64,000 nucleotides of DNA. Origin: Brienomyrus brachyistius (lineage: Eukaryota; Chordata; Actinopteri; Osteoglossiformes; Mormyridae). Location: positions 2,471,001 to 2,535,000 of the forward strand of contig NC_064554.1 in NCBI RefSeq assembly GCF_023856365.1. The letters run 5' to 3'. The notes below the pieces were generated by a model. The model did no database searches and was not told the origin of the DNA. It saw only the letters and a list, made by a program, of their open reading frames with translations. Positions 45,909 to 59,700 of the stretch are shown here, in pieces; position 1 is the stretch's first letter; each line of letters starts with the position of its first letter. Both the position numbers and the translations under genes were made by a program.

Positions 45909-48557
45909 CTACCTATGGCCATGAGTTTGTGTATTTGAACTAATGCTGAAGTAACTATTTGGTTGAACAGTATCCAAACCTGTTAGAATCTTATAGACCT
46001 GGATCATGTCCCCCCTCAATCTCCTTTGCTTGAGACTGAACAGATTTAGCTCAAGTAACCTTTCCTCTAAGGTCACAATGTCCTTTTTAAGATATGGTGA
46101 CCAAACCTGCACACAATATTCTAGGTGAGGTCTCACCAAGGAATTGTATAATCTTAGCATTACCTCCCTTGACTTATACTCCACACACCTGGAGATGTAC
46201 CCCAACATCCTATTGGCCTTTTTTATTGCTTCCCCACACTGGCGAGAATGGGACATGGAAGCATCAACATACACACCAAGGTCTTTTTCATGATCAGCTA
46301 CCTTTATTTCAGTGGGACCCATAAAATACCTGTACTTTATATTTCTGCTCCCTACATGGAGTACCTTACATTTGTCTACGTTAAATTTCATCTGCCAGGT
46401 ATCGGCCCAGTCACTAATTAAATCAAGATCCCGCTGTAGCTGCTGAGCCGCTAATTCAGTATCTGCTACACCACCCACCTTGGTGTCATCTGCAAATTTC
46501 ACCAGTTTACTGTATATATTGGTATCTATATCATTTATGTAAATTAGAAACAATAGCGGTCCTAAAATCGAACCCTGCGGTACCCCACTATGGACGCAGG
46601 CCCACTGTGACATTGTGCCTCTTATAACTACTCGCTGTTTCCTATCTGTTAACCAGTTATCAATCCAGGTCGCTATGGTACCTAAAATACCTGTCACTTT
46701 GAGTTTAAGTAGGAGCCTCTTGTGGGGGACAACATCAAAAGCCTTTTGGAAATCTAAGTAGATGACATCATAGGCCTTCTTATCATCAACTTCCTGAGTA
46801 GCTTCCTCAAAAAACTCCAACAGATTCGTTAAACAGGATCTACCTCTCCTAAATCCATGCTGGCTCTCCCGCAAAATGTTATTGGAGTCCAGGTAATCTA
46901 CCATTTTCTCTTTGATTATAGCCTCCATAACTTTACCAGTTATACAAGTTAGACTGATTGGCCTATAGTTAGACAAATTACTTCTATCCCCTTTTTTGAA
47001 AATGAGCGTTATGTTGGCATGCTTCCAATCAGAAGGTACCACACCTTCAGATAAGGATTTTTGAAACAGTAAAGTTAACGGTCGGCAAATAATATCCCTC
47101 ATCTCTTTTAACACTATAGGTAAGATGCCATCAGGGCCCTGTGATTTATTTATTTTGAGCTTAGCTAGGCTTTGCAAAACATCAGCTTCAGTTATATATA
47201 TATTAGTTATAGACGATGCTGGATCAGTAATAAGAACTGGTAAGTTACTAATGTCCTCAACAGTGAATACCCGTGCAAAACTATCATTGAACTCATTTAC
47301 TATATCAATGTCGTTTACTATTATAAGACCCTTACTATCCTGCAGATTAGTAATTTCAGGTTTTAGAGCTCTTTTAGAGTTAAAATACTGGAAGAAACTT
47401 TTAACGTCATCCTTAGCTTCCAATGCAACCATCCTTTCGACATTTCTTTTAGCTCGTCTAATATCATTTTTTAACTCAGCCTGTAGACGTAGATATTCCT
47501 GCTTTATTCTATCATTATCAGTTATTTTCCATTGCTGGAACAAAGCCCTTTTCCTCCTTACTTTATACTTTATTTCCATAGTAAACCACCTAGGTTGCAA
47601 TTTCCTAGATTTATTCTTGCTGGAAACAGGTATGAAGTCCTCTTGCACTTGCAATAATGTGCTTTTAAAAAATTCCCAGGCCTCTTCAACAGTTTTGTTA
47701 TTTAACTCCATCCAGTTCACAGTTTCTAGTTTTAGTCTCATACACTTAAAGTCAGCCTTCCTAACATTATATATTTTTGATTTGGACTTGGCTCTTCGAA
47801 CACTAAACTTAACCTCAAATTTGACCATGTTATGATCGCTACTGTCAAGTGGTTCTAAAACGTCTAATTTACCAATCCTGTCCTGGTTATTAGAGAGAAC
47901 AAGATCAAGAATGGCATCTCCCCTGGTAGGGGTGTTAAACTGAGTAAAAAAACAATCCTGTACTAATTCCACCATCTCCAGTTCATTTTCAGAAGAGCCA
48001 GTGACAATGTCCCACTGCATCCCTGGTAGATTAAAATCTCCCATAACTACCACATCATTTTTATTGCTCATAATCCTAATATCACTGTATAATAATCTGC
48101 TTTCCTCAGCAGCTACATTAGGTGTTCTGTAACAAACACCGACAATTAGGCTATTTGAGTTTTTAGCATCTAATTTTACCCATATTGCTTTTGTAGTTCT
48201 ATTTATATCAGTAAGTTCCCTTGCCTGCAAGTTTTCCTTTACATATACTGCAACACCACCTCCCTTTTTACCTATACGATCCTTACGGAACAACGTGTAA
48301 CCATCCATATTATATTCTTGTCCATCCTTTTCTCTCAACCACGTTTCAGTTATTCCTATAATATCATAAGAGTCCGATGAGATAAAAGCCTCTAAATCAT
48401 GAATTTTATTCCTAATACTCCTAGCGTTTAAATACAGACAACAAAGGGTAGGCCTATTACGGTGCCCACTTATAATATGATTATTTGGGGCTTTCCGTTT
48501 CCCCCCAGTTACATACTTAACTAACCTCCCTGCCCCCCCAGTCCCTAGTTTAAACAT
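45909..48557 (-). CDS. CR1 ORF2: endonuclease and reverse transcriptase (882 aa)
   Basis: ORF2 nicks the target and copies LINE RNA by target-primed reverse transcription. The N-terminal apurinic-type endonuclease shows LYLNARSIRNK, GITETWL, VGVCYRTP, VMGDFNLPG and SSDHNMV. The reverse transcriptase shows GPDGILP, NYRPISLT, FRRGRSC, DFQKAFD, GVPQGSILGPLLF and the catalytic FADD. The frame is open throughout. Compared with the fragments at 5231 and 14165, about 19 residues (the KVQRR...MSYE segment) are missing in frame after LKKDIVTLE, so this copy is probably altered in its C-terminal region. ATG 48557 overlaps the ORF1 stop by 13 nt. Confidence 0.93.
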   Translation of the reverse strand: MFKLGTGGAGRLVKYVTGGKRKAPNNHIISGHRNRPTLCCLYLNARSIRNKIHDLEAFISSDSYDIIGITETWLREKDGQEYNMDGYTLFRKDRIGKKGGGVAVYVKENLQARELTDINRTTKAIWVKLDAKNSNSLIVGVCYRTPNVAAEESRLLYSDIRIMSNKNDVVVMGDFNLPGMQWDIVTGSSENELEMVELVQDCFFTQFNTPTRGDAILDLVLSNNQDRIGKLDVLEPLDSSDHNMVKFEVKFSVRRAKSKSKIYNVRKADFKCMRLKLETVNWMELNNKTVEEAWEFFKSTLLQVQEDFIPVSSKNKSRKLQPRWFTMEIKYKVRRKRALFQQWKITDNDRIKQEYLRLQAELKNDIRRAKRNVERMVALEAKDDVKSFFQYFNSKRALKPEITNLQDSKGLIIVNDIDIVNEFNDSFARVFTVEDISNLPVLITDPASSITNIYITEADVLQSLAKLKINKSQGPDGILPIVLKEMRDIICRPLTLLFQKSLSEGVVPSDWKHANITLIFKKGDRSNLSNYRPISLTCITGKVMEAIIKEKMVDYLDSNNILRESQHGFRRGRSCLTNLLEFFEEATQEVDDKKAYDVIYLDFQKAFDVVPHKRLLLKLKVTGILGTIATWIDNWLTDRKQRVVIRGTMSQWACVHSGVPQGSILGPLLFLIYINDIDTNIYSKLVKFADDTKVGGVADTELAAQQLQRDLDLISDWADTWQMKFNVDKCKVLHVGSRNIKYRYFMGPTEIKVADHEKDLGVYVDASMSHSRQCGEAIKKANRMLGYISRCVEYKSREVMLRLYNSLVRPHLEYCVQVWSPYLKKDIVTLEERLLELNLFSLKQRRLRGDMIQVYKILTGLDTVQPNSYFSISSNTQTHGHR

Positions 48558-48756
48558 TCCTCAACTACTCTACACATACGCCTCCCCAATACACTGGTTC
48601 CCCTCTGGTTCAGGTGCAACCCATCCGGCTTGTACAGGTCCCACCTGTTCCAGAAGGTCCTCCAATGCCCCATAAACCGAAACCCCTCTTTCCTACACCA
48701 TCCTTTTAGCCACGCATTTAATCTCCTTATCTCATTGCTTAGTATAAAGCATAGCT
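48545..48756 (-). pseudogene. CR1 ORF1 C-terminal fragment (SGNH esterase-like)
   Basis: The frame upstream of ORF2 reads SNEIRRLNAWLKGWC, GFRFMGHWRTFWNRWDLY, KPDGLHLNQRG and ends CRVVEECLN then TAG at 48547-48545. DGLHLN is the Asp-His block of the SGNH/GDSL hydrolase domain found in ORF1 proteins of many CR1 and L2 elements. The Ser block and the rest of ORF1 are lost by 5' truncation. Confidence 0.75.
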
Positions 48757-49201
48757 AAAATGATTTCAGATGTAAACAAAGCAGGAATACAATTCCTGCA
48801 TGTCTCTGGAATTCTTCTCCAAACCAGACAAGCAGCGGATCCTTGTGAGCTGTTTTTCAGGATAATTTGGGTACTTTGTGCTTTTTAAACATACAAGGCA
48901 ACTTGCTGAATTTGTTTTGCTGGAAAAATGATGTTTCAGGAGATGCCATTTAAATTATTGTCAGGAAATCTTCACGTGACATAATGCAGTAACAGATGAC
49001 TATGGAAAATCAATTCAAGAAAATGTCTCTCTATTTGCACTGAAAGTTTCTTTTTCTTTTTGTAAATAATACTTGGCAGCATCATTCATACTTCTGGATC
49101 CAAATCATGTATTTCTGCTACCAAACAGAGATATAATCAAGTACAGCTGAGATCAGGTGACACGACTCAATGTCACAAGCAAAATCTTTAAGCAAAACAT
49201 A

Positions 49202-50401
49202 CACTATATGGACATAAGTATTGGGAGACCTGGCCATTACACCCACAGGAACTTTTATTACATCCCATTGTAAATCCATAGGCATCAATATGGAGCTGGT
49301 CTCCCCTTTGCAGCTATAACAGCTGCCTCTCTTCTGGGAAGGCTTTCCACAAGATTTTGGAGCGCGTCTGTGGAAATTCATCCAGATGAGCAATTGTGAT
49401 GTTGGATGTGAAGGCCTGGCTCGCAATCTCCATCCCAAAGGTGTTCAGTGGGGTTGAAGTCAGGGCTCTGTGAAGGCCAGTCATGTTCTTCCACACCAAA
49501 CTTACCCAACCAGGTCTTTATGAACCTTGCTTTATGCACTGGGGCACAGTCATGCTGGAAGAGAAAAGGGCCTTCCTTCCCCAAACTGTTCCCACAAGGT
49601 TGGAAGCATAGAATTGTCCAAAACGTCTTGGTATGCTGAAGCATTAACAGCTCCCCTCACTGGAACTAAGGGGCCCAACCCCTAAAAAACAATCCCATAC
49701 CATTATCCCTCCTCCACCAAATTTTACAGTTGGTACAATGCAGTCAGGCAGGTAACATTCTCCTGGCATCCACCCGACCCAGACTCATCCACCAGACTGC
49801 CAGACAGAGAAGTGTGATTCTTCATTCCACAGAACACACTTCCACTGCTCCAGAGTCCAGTGGTGGAGTGCTTTACACCACTCCATCCGATACTTGGCAT
49901 TGCGGATGATAGGTAGGTGATGTGAAGCTTGCATGCAGTTGCTCGGCCATGGAAGCCCATTCCACGAAGCTCCCAACAAAGTTTTTGTGCTGAGGTTAAT
50001 GCCAGAGGAAGTATGGAATTCTGTTAGATTCAACAGAACGTTGCTAAGTGCCTCAGCACCCGTTGACCCCACTCTGTTACTTTACGTGGTCTGTCACTTC
50101 GAGGTTGAGTTTCTGCTGTTCCTCAGCGTTTCCACTTTGCAATAATACCGCTTACAGTTGACCGTGGAACATCTAGCAGGAAAGAAATTTCACGAACTGA
50201 CTTCTTGCAAAGGTGGCATCCTATGATAGTACCTTGCTCGAATTCACTGAGCTCTTCAGAACGACCCATTCTTTCACAAATATTTGTAAACCTGACTGCA
50301 TGGCTAGGTGCTTGATTTTATACAACAGTAGCAAAGGGTCTGTATGAAACACCTGAATTTGATTATTGAGATATTGTCCCAATACTTTTGTCCATATAGT
50401 A
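49202..50401 (-). mobile_element. Tc1-like transposon, decayed
   Basis: Terminal repeats: left CACTATATGGACATAAGTAT, right the inverse of ACTATATGGACAAAAGTATT. Target TA is at both edges (49200-49201 and 50402-50403). The length is 1.2 kb, normal for Tc1. The minus-strand transposase starts near 50269 (MGRSEELSEFEQGTIIG, then the helix-turn-helix KKSVREISFLL) and later shows the catalytic-domain block FLFQHDCAPVHKARF and PSQSPDFNPTEHLW. Several stops and frameshifts (for example after KWKR and around RNVLLN) make it non-functional. Confidence 0.93.
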
Positions 50402-50403
50402 TA

Positions 50404-51056
50404 TATTGTTATTTCGGATACAGAAGGTGCTTCACTCTCAACAATAAAGGAAATCTGTGAGACGGATTTGGGGATAGACATAACGGATGATCAACGGACT
50501 ATAATATTTAAAAGAATAAATTCTTCATCTATCTGTGGCAAACATGGTCTTATTCAATTTAAGATTGTACAATGACTCTACATGGCTAAGGCCCAAGGTC
50601 TCCAGAATTTTCCCTTTGTCCTATTTGCGACAGATGCAAGCAAGTTCCTTCCAGTCTTTATCACACGTTTTGGTCATTTCTAAGTCCAACAGCATTCTGC
50701 TGCTCCGTACTCGAGTCACAATTCAAAAATCACTTGCTTAACAATTGAACCCTATCCCCAATTGGGACTTTCTGATGTACCATCACAGAATCTGGGTATA
50801 TAAAAACCACAGTTAAACAGCACAGCCTACTCCTTTCTCTTGGCAGGGCGTCTTATTCTCCTAAATTGGAACAACCCCCACCCCCTCCTTTGGTAGGTGG
50901 ATCCGTGATACATTGTCTTTTCTTAAGATCAAAAAGATGAGATATGCACTGAATGGATCCTGGGGAAAGTTTGCTGCTCCCTTTCCCCACAAATTTTTGG
51001 TTGTGTCCTTCACATACTTGTTCAGTTGTAAAACTTAAATAAACATACCTTGACAA
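50404..51056 (+). pseudogene. L1-like LINE ORF2 C-terminal remnant
   Basis: Across changing frames it reads IKEICETDLGIDITDDQ, SSICGKHGLIQFKIV, KVSRIFP, CDRCKQVPSSLYHTFWSF and LGRRLILLNWN, the order seen in the C-terminal part of L1/Tx1-type ORF2 (including the Cys motif C-x2-C...H). Frameshifts and stops are frequent. The Tc1 element abuts it at 50401, so its upstream part was probably cut off or displaced by that insertion. Confidence 0.68.
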
Positions 51057-52908
51057 AAAAAAATCAGATATTAATTTCCTTTAAGTTTCTTTCTTTCTTT
51101 TTATCCTATTGGTTTGTAATAGTGTCAGAACTTAAATATCTAAACACACTCAACCAGAATCCTAATTGGTCTTGGTTGAGTAATAGAAAAGGGAACAGTA
51201 AGTTATGGGGTTAAATGGTACAGTGGTTAAGGAACCGCTCTTACCATAGTAACATGGTTCAGAATTCAATCGTTCCATTGGGTACGGAAAACGTTATTCA
51301 TTTATTATTTGTGAGGCACATTTCCAGAAATAAGCGCATAGTCTCATAAACATTATCCCTGGCCTTCAGCGATAACAATGTGAACTTGCAGTCTGACGGA
51401 GCTGAATGATTATATTACTGCAGTCTCAACAATTATAATTAAACTCCCAGTTCAGATGCTGTGTGAAATTCACCACCTAGATACACACTTAAAATATATA
51501 AATTGCCCACAGGATTTTTCTCCCCTCCACTTACTGCCACCCTATGGTCATTAAAAATATTGCAAATGCAGTCATTGATAAAAGATCTGTTACCTATCTT
51601 CCAACTGGCTTACTGAAATTGTATAAGCAATTAAATTCAAGACATTTGATGCAGGTCAGGTTGCAGAAAGACATGGCAAGAGTCATTAATCTATCAACCT
51701 ATCAATGCACACACACAGTCCATGTATTCCTATCTTTATCTCCACCATGCTGGCAGAGTGCAGAACCTACTTGCTGTGAAGCTAGTGACATAAAAATATC
51801 AATAAAAATAAACTGAAAAATTTACAAAAAAACAACAAGGCTATGTCCTCTGGAACAAGTACGGCAGAGCACACTACAAACTGCCAAGGGCTCTTCCTGG
51901 AACACAGGGCTGACATACAGGGGGGTCGGGGGGGGGGCACGTTTTGAATGATCCCCCTTTCGCAAAACTCAGGCAATGAGCCCGCATGCAGCCATCATCA
52001 CTGCATGGCGTGGGCTCTGCAGTCTAACACCAAGCATGAGCACCATCTCTCTGACTGTACAGAACAAGACAGAGAGGGTCACACAGGTGCAGACTCAGCA
52101 CTTACTGCCTTTGTGTCGGCTGTCACCTCTCCTTGCGCTTAATCTCATGAGATTATTTATTTCTGATAAGCATATTATGTAAATATGTCTAACATATTTC
52201 CCAACAAACCTTTGTTTGGTTATCATGAGAGAGTCTTAATTGGGTAAGTTCTATAAATAAGATCAGTACACCGAGACTCAGATGCGACTCTGCCATACAG
52301 GAAATGGTATTTCATGGCGAACTCAAACTCAATCTCAAATAGCAAAATTTAAAGGGATGTTGCTGCGAGATTAATGAAAACAACACAGTCACATTAAAAT
52401 GTCACGGTTTGGCTTTATATATCATTTATTTGATGGTTACCACCAGCAATAACAAGGACCTTAGTTTTTCAGCTCCAGAAAAATATCTTCATACAAAGAC
52501 ATGGGGGTCAGTAGGGCAAACAAATATAACGAAACTAAAACACACAAACTGTCACGAAGCAGACAGGAAACGAGAAACACTGCAGCGCACGGAAGGCAAA
52601 TCACAGCTGAGAGACACTGTACGAACAGACAGATTAACACACACATACACTCACACACATCCTTCCACATCCACTTTATAACGCCTTCATAATTAACCAA
52701 TTCCACCCAACCAGAGGTAGGCAGTTCAAGTCCAGAGAGTAAAAGTCCAGACCAAGATTTTGTTTCAACCAACAAGTTAAATATGAAGAGTGACTGTCAC
52801 AATGTACTCAACTGGTTGGTTGGAACAAAATATTGGTCTGGACTTTGACTATCTGGACCTGAACTACCCACCACTGCACCCACCCCCCCTTCTTCCATAG
52901 AACGCCCT
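51057..52908. other. ANKRD54 3' flank
   Basis: No coding exon was seen. It includes a possible SINE head near 51205-51290 (ACAGTGGTTAAGG and GGTTCAGAATTCAATC), a (TTTC)n patch near 51087, and the hAT MITE at 52712-52876. The ANKRD54 3' UTR should lie just below 52909. Confidence 0.5.
52712..52876. mobile_element. hAT-type foldback MITE in the ANKRD54 3' UTR region
   Basis: Ends CAGAGGTAGGCAGTTCAAG and CTGAACTACCCACCACTG form inverted repeats. Flanks CACCCAAC and CACCCACC match at 7 of 8. It is 165 bp, same family as 33283-33448, and begins 33 bp past the ANKRD54 stop codon in the gene's direction. Confidence 0.82.
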
Positions 52909-55851
<2,943 letters not shown>

Positions 55852-56797
55852 TTCCCCTCCACTTTGTCGAATGAGCTTTTTTCTAAGTAGACGCTTACGT
55901 TTAAAGTTCACTACTGCACGATATTTACAAATTTGCACACGCCCAACTCATTCGCAAGCATATTTTTCTCGGACTAGCACAAGGCAGCATCTAGTTAAAC
56001 ACACTGAAACACTTGCTAATGAATCAATTTGCCAAAGTGATTCTACAGAGTATCTCGAAATAGCGATTTAATCATCTTCAGTATCGTCCTATGTTGAGAG
56101 CCAAAATGGCGTAAGTTTCATATTTTCCAGTTGTGCCTGCGCAGAATATTTTCCCATTGTTCCTACTATGGTCGTCGAATGAATTCGACCAATCAAATTG
56201 CAGCTTCCGTTTAGGGCCGACCAATTGGGGGTTAAGGACCAAGACACCGCGGTTCTGTAGAATTTACGCCAAGAAAATTATTTTTTTTGAAAACATGGTG
56301 TATTTAAATAAATTTGCATCAAACAGGAAGTTTAATCCATTGCCGTTTTTATCATTCCGTTTTTCTTGAACCAGATAATGAAAGTATGTATTTGTATTGA
56401 AAATTTGTTCTCTCATCATATTTATTTATTTATTTTCAAACATAGGCACAAAGCAACACCCAAATGAATCTCTGGTGAAAAACGAGTCTAGCATGATAAA
56501 TGATGACAGTATAAAAATAAATATAAAATATAGTATATTTCGCATGGTTCCACATTGCAAAAAAGCTTGTATATATTTATATAGACACACATACCGAAAT
56601 ATATGTATAAAACAGTACATATACTTTAACGAAAAATATGAAAATTATATTTCAAAAACATACATGAAGAATATTAGCTAAATTCTCAGCGAAAACAAAA
56701 AAACCAAACCGATACATTTGGCATTTTAAGATGTGGCCAGAGGTAGGAGGAGTTTGGGTTACACTGAAAGAAACAAACTAATTTTGGTTCCATATAA
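55852..56797. promoter_or_regulatory. ANKRD54 promoter and ANKRD54-FOXRED2 spacer
   Basis: Upstream of the ANKRD54 start are AAAATGGCG (about 56103-56111, YY1-like) and two CCAAT boxes (56189-56193 and 56221-56225). No TATA box is placed sensibly. From about 56270 to 56797 the DNA is AT-rich and should hold the FOXRED2 3' UTR. Use of the sites is inferred. Confidence 0.45.
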
Positions 56798-59700
56798 TTA
56801 AAGGTCAAAGTTCATCCCTGAAGTTACAGAAGGCTCAGCCTCAGACAGGTACTCAGGGAGGGAATTCTCTTCTGGAGACGTCCTGGATTCATCATCATCA
56901 GCCATCACCCCGTCTTCGTGCGAACGTTGCCACTGCTTACTCTTACCCACAATGCCCTGCTTCTTCAGGTAACCCAGGCGACAGAAGAGGGGTGGCTCAG
57001 TGTAGGTCAGAGAGAAAAGGAAACAGGATTCTGTAGACAATCAGGGAAAAAATAATTGTATAAAAGTAACTGTTGCGTTAGTGTTGTACATGAATACTTC
57101 CAAGCCTTTTCTTACGATTACATCTTTATCAGTGCGTTCAGTATACCTGCATAAAAAGCCCTGAGGTCGGTCTGAAGGCAGTGCTCCAGAAAACGGCGCA
57201 GTGGTTGGCTATGAGATATAGGCCCATCCCACTCCGTCAGGAAGTCTTCGATAATGTGGTGGATAGCCTTTGGCCGGGGCAGTGGCCATCCAACTGGGCG
57301 GTATTTCATATCTTGTTCTATGAGGATCATACCATTGACAGTGTTGGGGAAGTTACTCACTCAGTAACATGGGCAGTGGTGGTTTAATGTGAGCAGTGGT
57401 GGCTTAATGGTTAGGGAAGCACAGTTGTAAATGAAAGATTGCTGGTTCGAGTCCCCAACCAGCAAGGCACCACTGAGGTTAAAATAGTACAGTATAACAG
57501 TGTGTCAACAATGATCACTAAATTCAAAGATGGAAAGTTCAGGTCCAAAAAGTACAACTCCAGTCCACAGTTTTGTCATAGGTCTCTCTGTGGGTAATGA
57601 AACATTTCTTGTCTGACAGATATGAAGCTGTAATGTTTGTCTGACAAACCTAAACGGGACGCAGAATATCAACATGGCCTCTCACCCGTAGGAAGTGTGT
57701 TGTAATAGTACAGGACAGGGTGCAGAAAGTTCGATTTCCAAGCCCGAGTCCACTCAGACTCTGCCCGGCCCGGTCCGAGCGTGTCAGTGCGGTTCAGCCC
57801 GTACTGCATAATCAGAACCAGCAGGCCCTGCTCTGTGACCTGGTGACCCGAAAGGTTGGTGAATTGTGCCAGGGCTTGGATGGGGAACTCTTCCAGGTAT
57901 TCACAGTAAGAGCTTAAGGAAGGAAAATAAACAGAATGAAGTTTGTTTAAATACAAACCACCAACACAGAGGCTAAGCACACTAAGCCACACGCTGCCCC
58001 ATGACAGTAATTTTATTATAAAAAAAAGTTGAATCTGACAACAGTTGTTGTCCAAATGTAGACGGGGGATGGTCAGGTCCTTCCTCACCCTCGCAGGAGA
58101 ATAACGTCGGCCAACACCCCAAACATCTGGTATGGCCCAGAGGCCTCGTTAACCCTCTTTAGCAGCCAGGATAGCAGCTGTGTGGTCTCCAGCTTGGTAG
58201 TGGGCCAAGTCTTGCCATGGTATCGATGCTCCAGGACTCGGTGGATGGAGCGTACTGAGCCACAAAACAGACCAGAGAGTCGTGACAATGTGCCACCTTG
58301 TGCCAGATAGACACGATTCTGCAATTTCAGGCATCACCACCCAGGGCTAACAGACAACGCGCCAATGAAGCATGCCGCGCGTAACCAGCTAACAACATGG
58401 CCGGCGGGGAGGCGGATTACTCGTGTAGCGGAAGCCGTGGATGAAGCCTCCTGCGGATGAGCGGTAGTCTCTGGAATGGGCCGCTGCCCCCAACACGAAC
58501 AGGCCGGGGGTCCTCTTCCCCTCGTACCACGCAGTGACCCCCGGAAAGCGCCCCCTAGCCACGCTACTGCATGGAGGCCGGGCAGAGCTGAAGGGCGAAA
58601 CATAATGAAAATGCCGCGGCTCTCATAGGTACCGGGGGGGGGATCTCCTGTCCTTTTTTAATCGTATAAGAATTCACACTAAACATGGGCGTTATAGGCA
58701 ATCCACAGGTTATGAATAAGATCCATTCCCAAAGTCCTGGAGGAACAATAATAACACAGTACATGATAATAATAATAATAAAGTACATAATAATGATAGA
58801 GATGAAGATCCAACACAGCACAGGGGGACCATGCAAACTCTTTGTGTGTGTGTGTGTGTGTGTGTGTGACTCACTGAGTCACAGTGCCGCCCCAGTGTAG
58901 CCTACATAAGAGTTTATCAGCTATTCCCTTAAAAATACAATATTTTATGTGATATTTTAACAAGGAATTTGCAATTCATACAGCAAAATACATCTGATCA
59001 GATTATCATGTCTTGTCCATACCTATCAAAGATAGAGAAGTTGAAGCGGAATCCCAAGCAGCGAATCACACGGTCGTACGGTTGCCGGAGTGAAAAGTTG
59101 TCATTGTGGTAACCAGGCAGGGTTGCCGCGGTAATGCCTGAACTCCTATTGCCGTTGTTTTCTTGAAGCAAATCAGCCAAGGTCAGGTAGAGTTGACCAC
59201 GCCCCTTCTTGTCTTTCCGGTCACTCTTTTTCTCTTTGCCGGAGGCCTTCTTTCCAGGACTGTACTTGACAATGGCGATTTCTTCAAGCCCGCCTTCCAC
59301 CAGGCCATCCAGTGATTTCAGCTGGTAAGTGTCTAGTAACTCATTATTGACAGCTCTGAATGGGAATAAAGGGGATTTAATGTGGTTTTTGCAAGACAAA
59401 GAAACAACGGCATGAAATATGAACCAAAAAAAAGAAATAAACAATAGTAATAAAATCAGTTAATAAAATGTGTGAGCACCTGAGGTCTCCAACATAGTGT
59501 GTCTGCCAGGCCAAGCGAACTGGATTTGGGCTGTAGAGGTGGATGCGGCTGGCCCTACCCAGAATGCTCTGTGCTGTTTCAAAGGCGGAATTCCCTTTGC
59601 CCAAGATCAATACTGCCTGGTTTTGGTATTCCTCTGGATCGACAGGTATGGACTCATAACCCTCAACCAGCTCGGAGCCAAAGAACTTCACCTCTTCAGG

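Larger units (their letters stand above)
45675..48757 (-). mobile_element. CR1-clade LINE, nearly full length but 5'-truncated
   Basis: Sense is the minus strand. It holds the end of ORF1, complete ORF2 and a 3' UTR ending in two TTCTTATG-like 8-mers, the tandem 8-bp 3' terminus typical of CR1 elements. The 5' break is near 48757, where a stop codon appears directly upstream of the ORF1 frame. Shorter copies at 1941, 5231 and 14165 show an active family history in this genome. No clear target duplication was found, as is usual for CR1. Confidence 0.93.

Noticed and set aside
47125..47835. 236-codon plus-strand ORF
   Set aside because: It is antisense shadow of CR1 ORF2.
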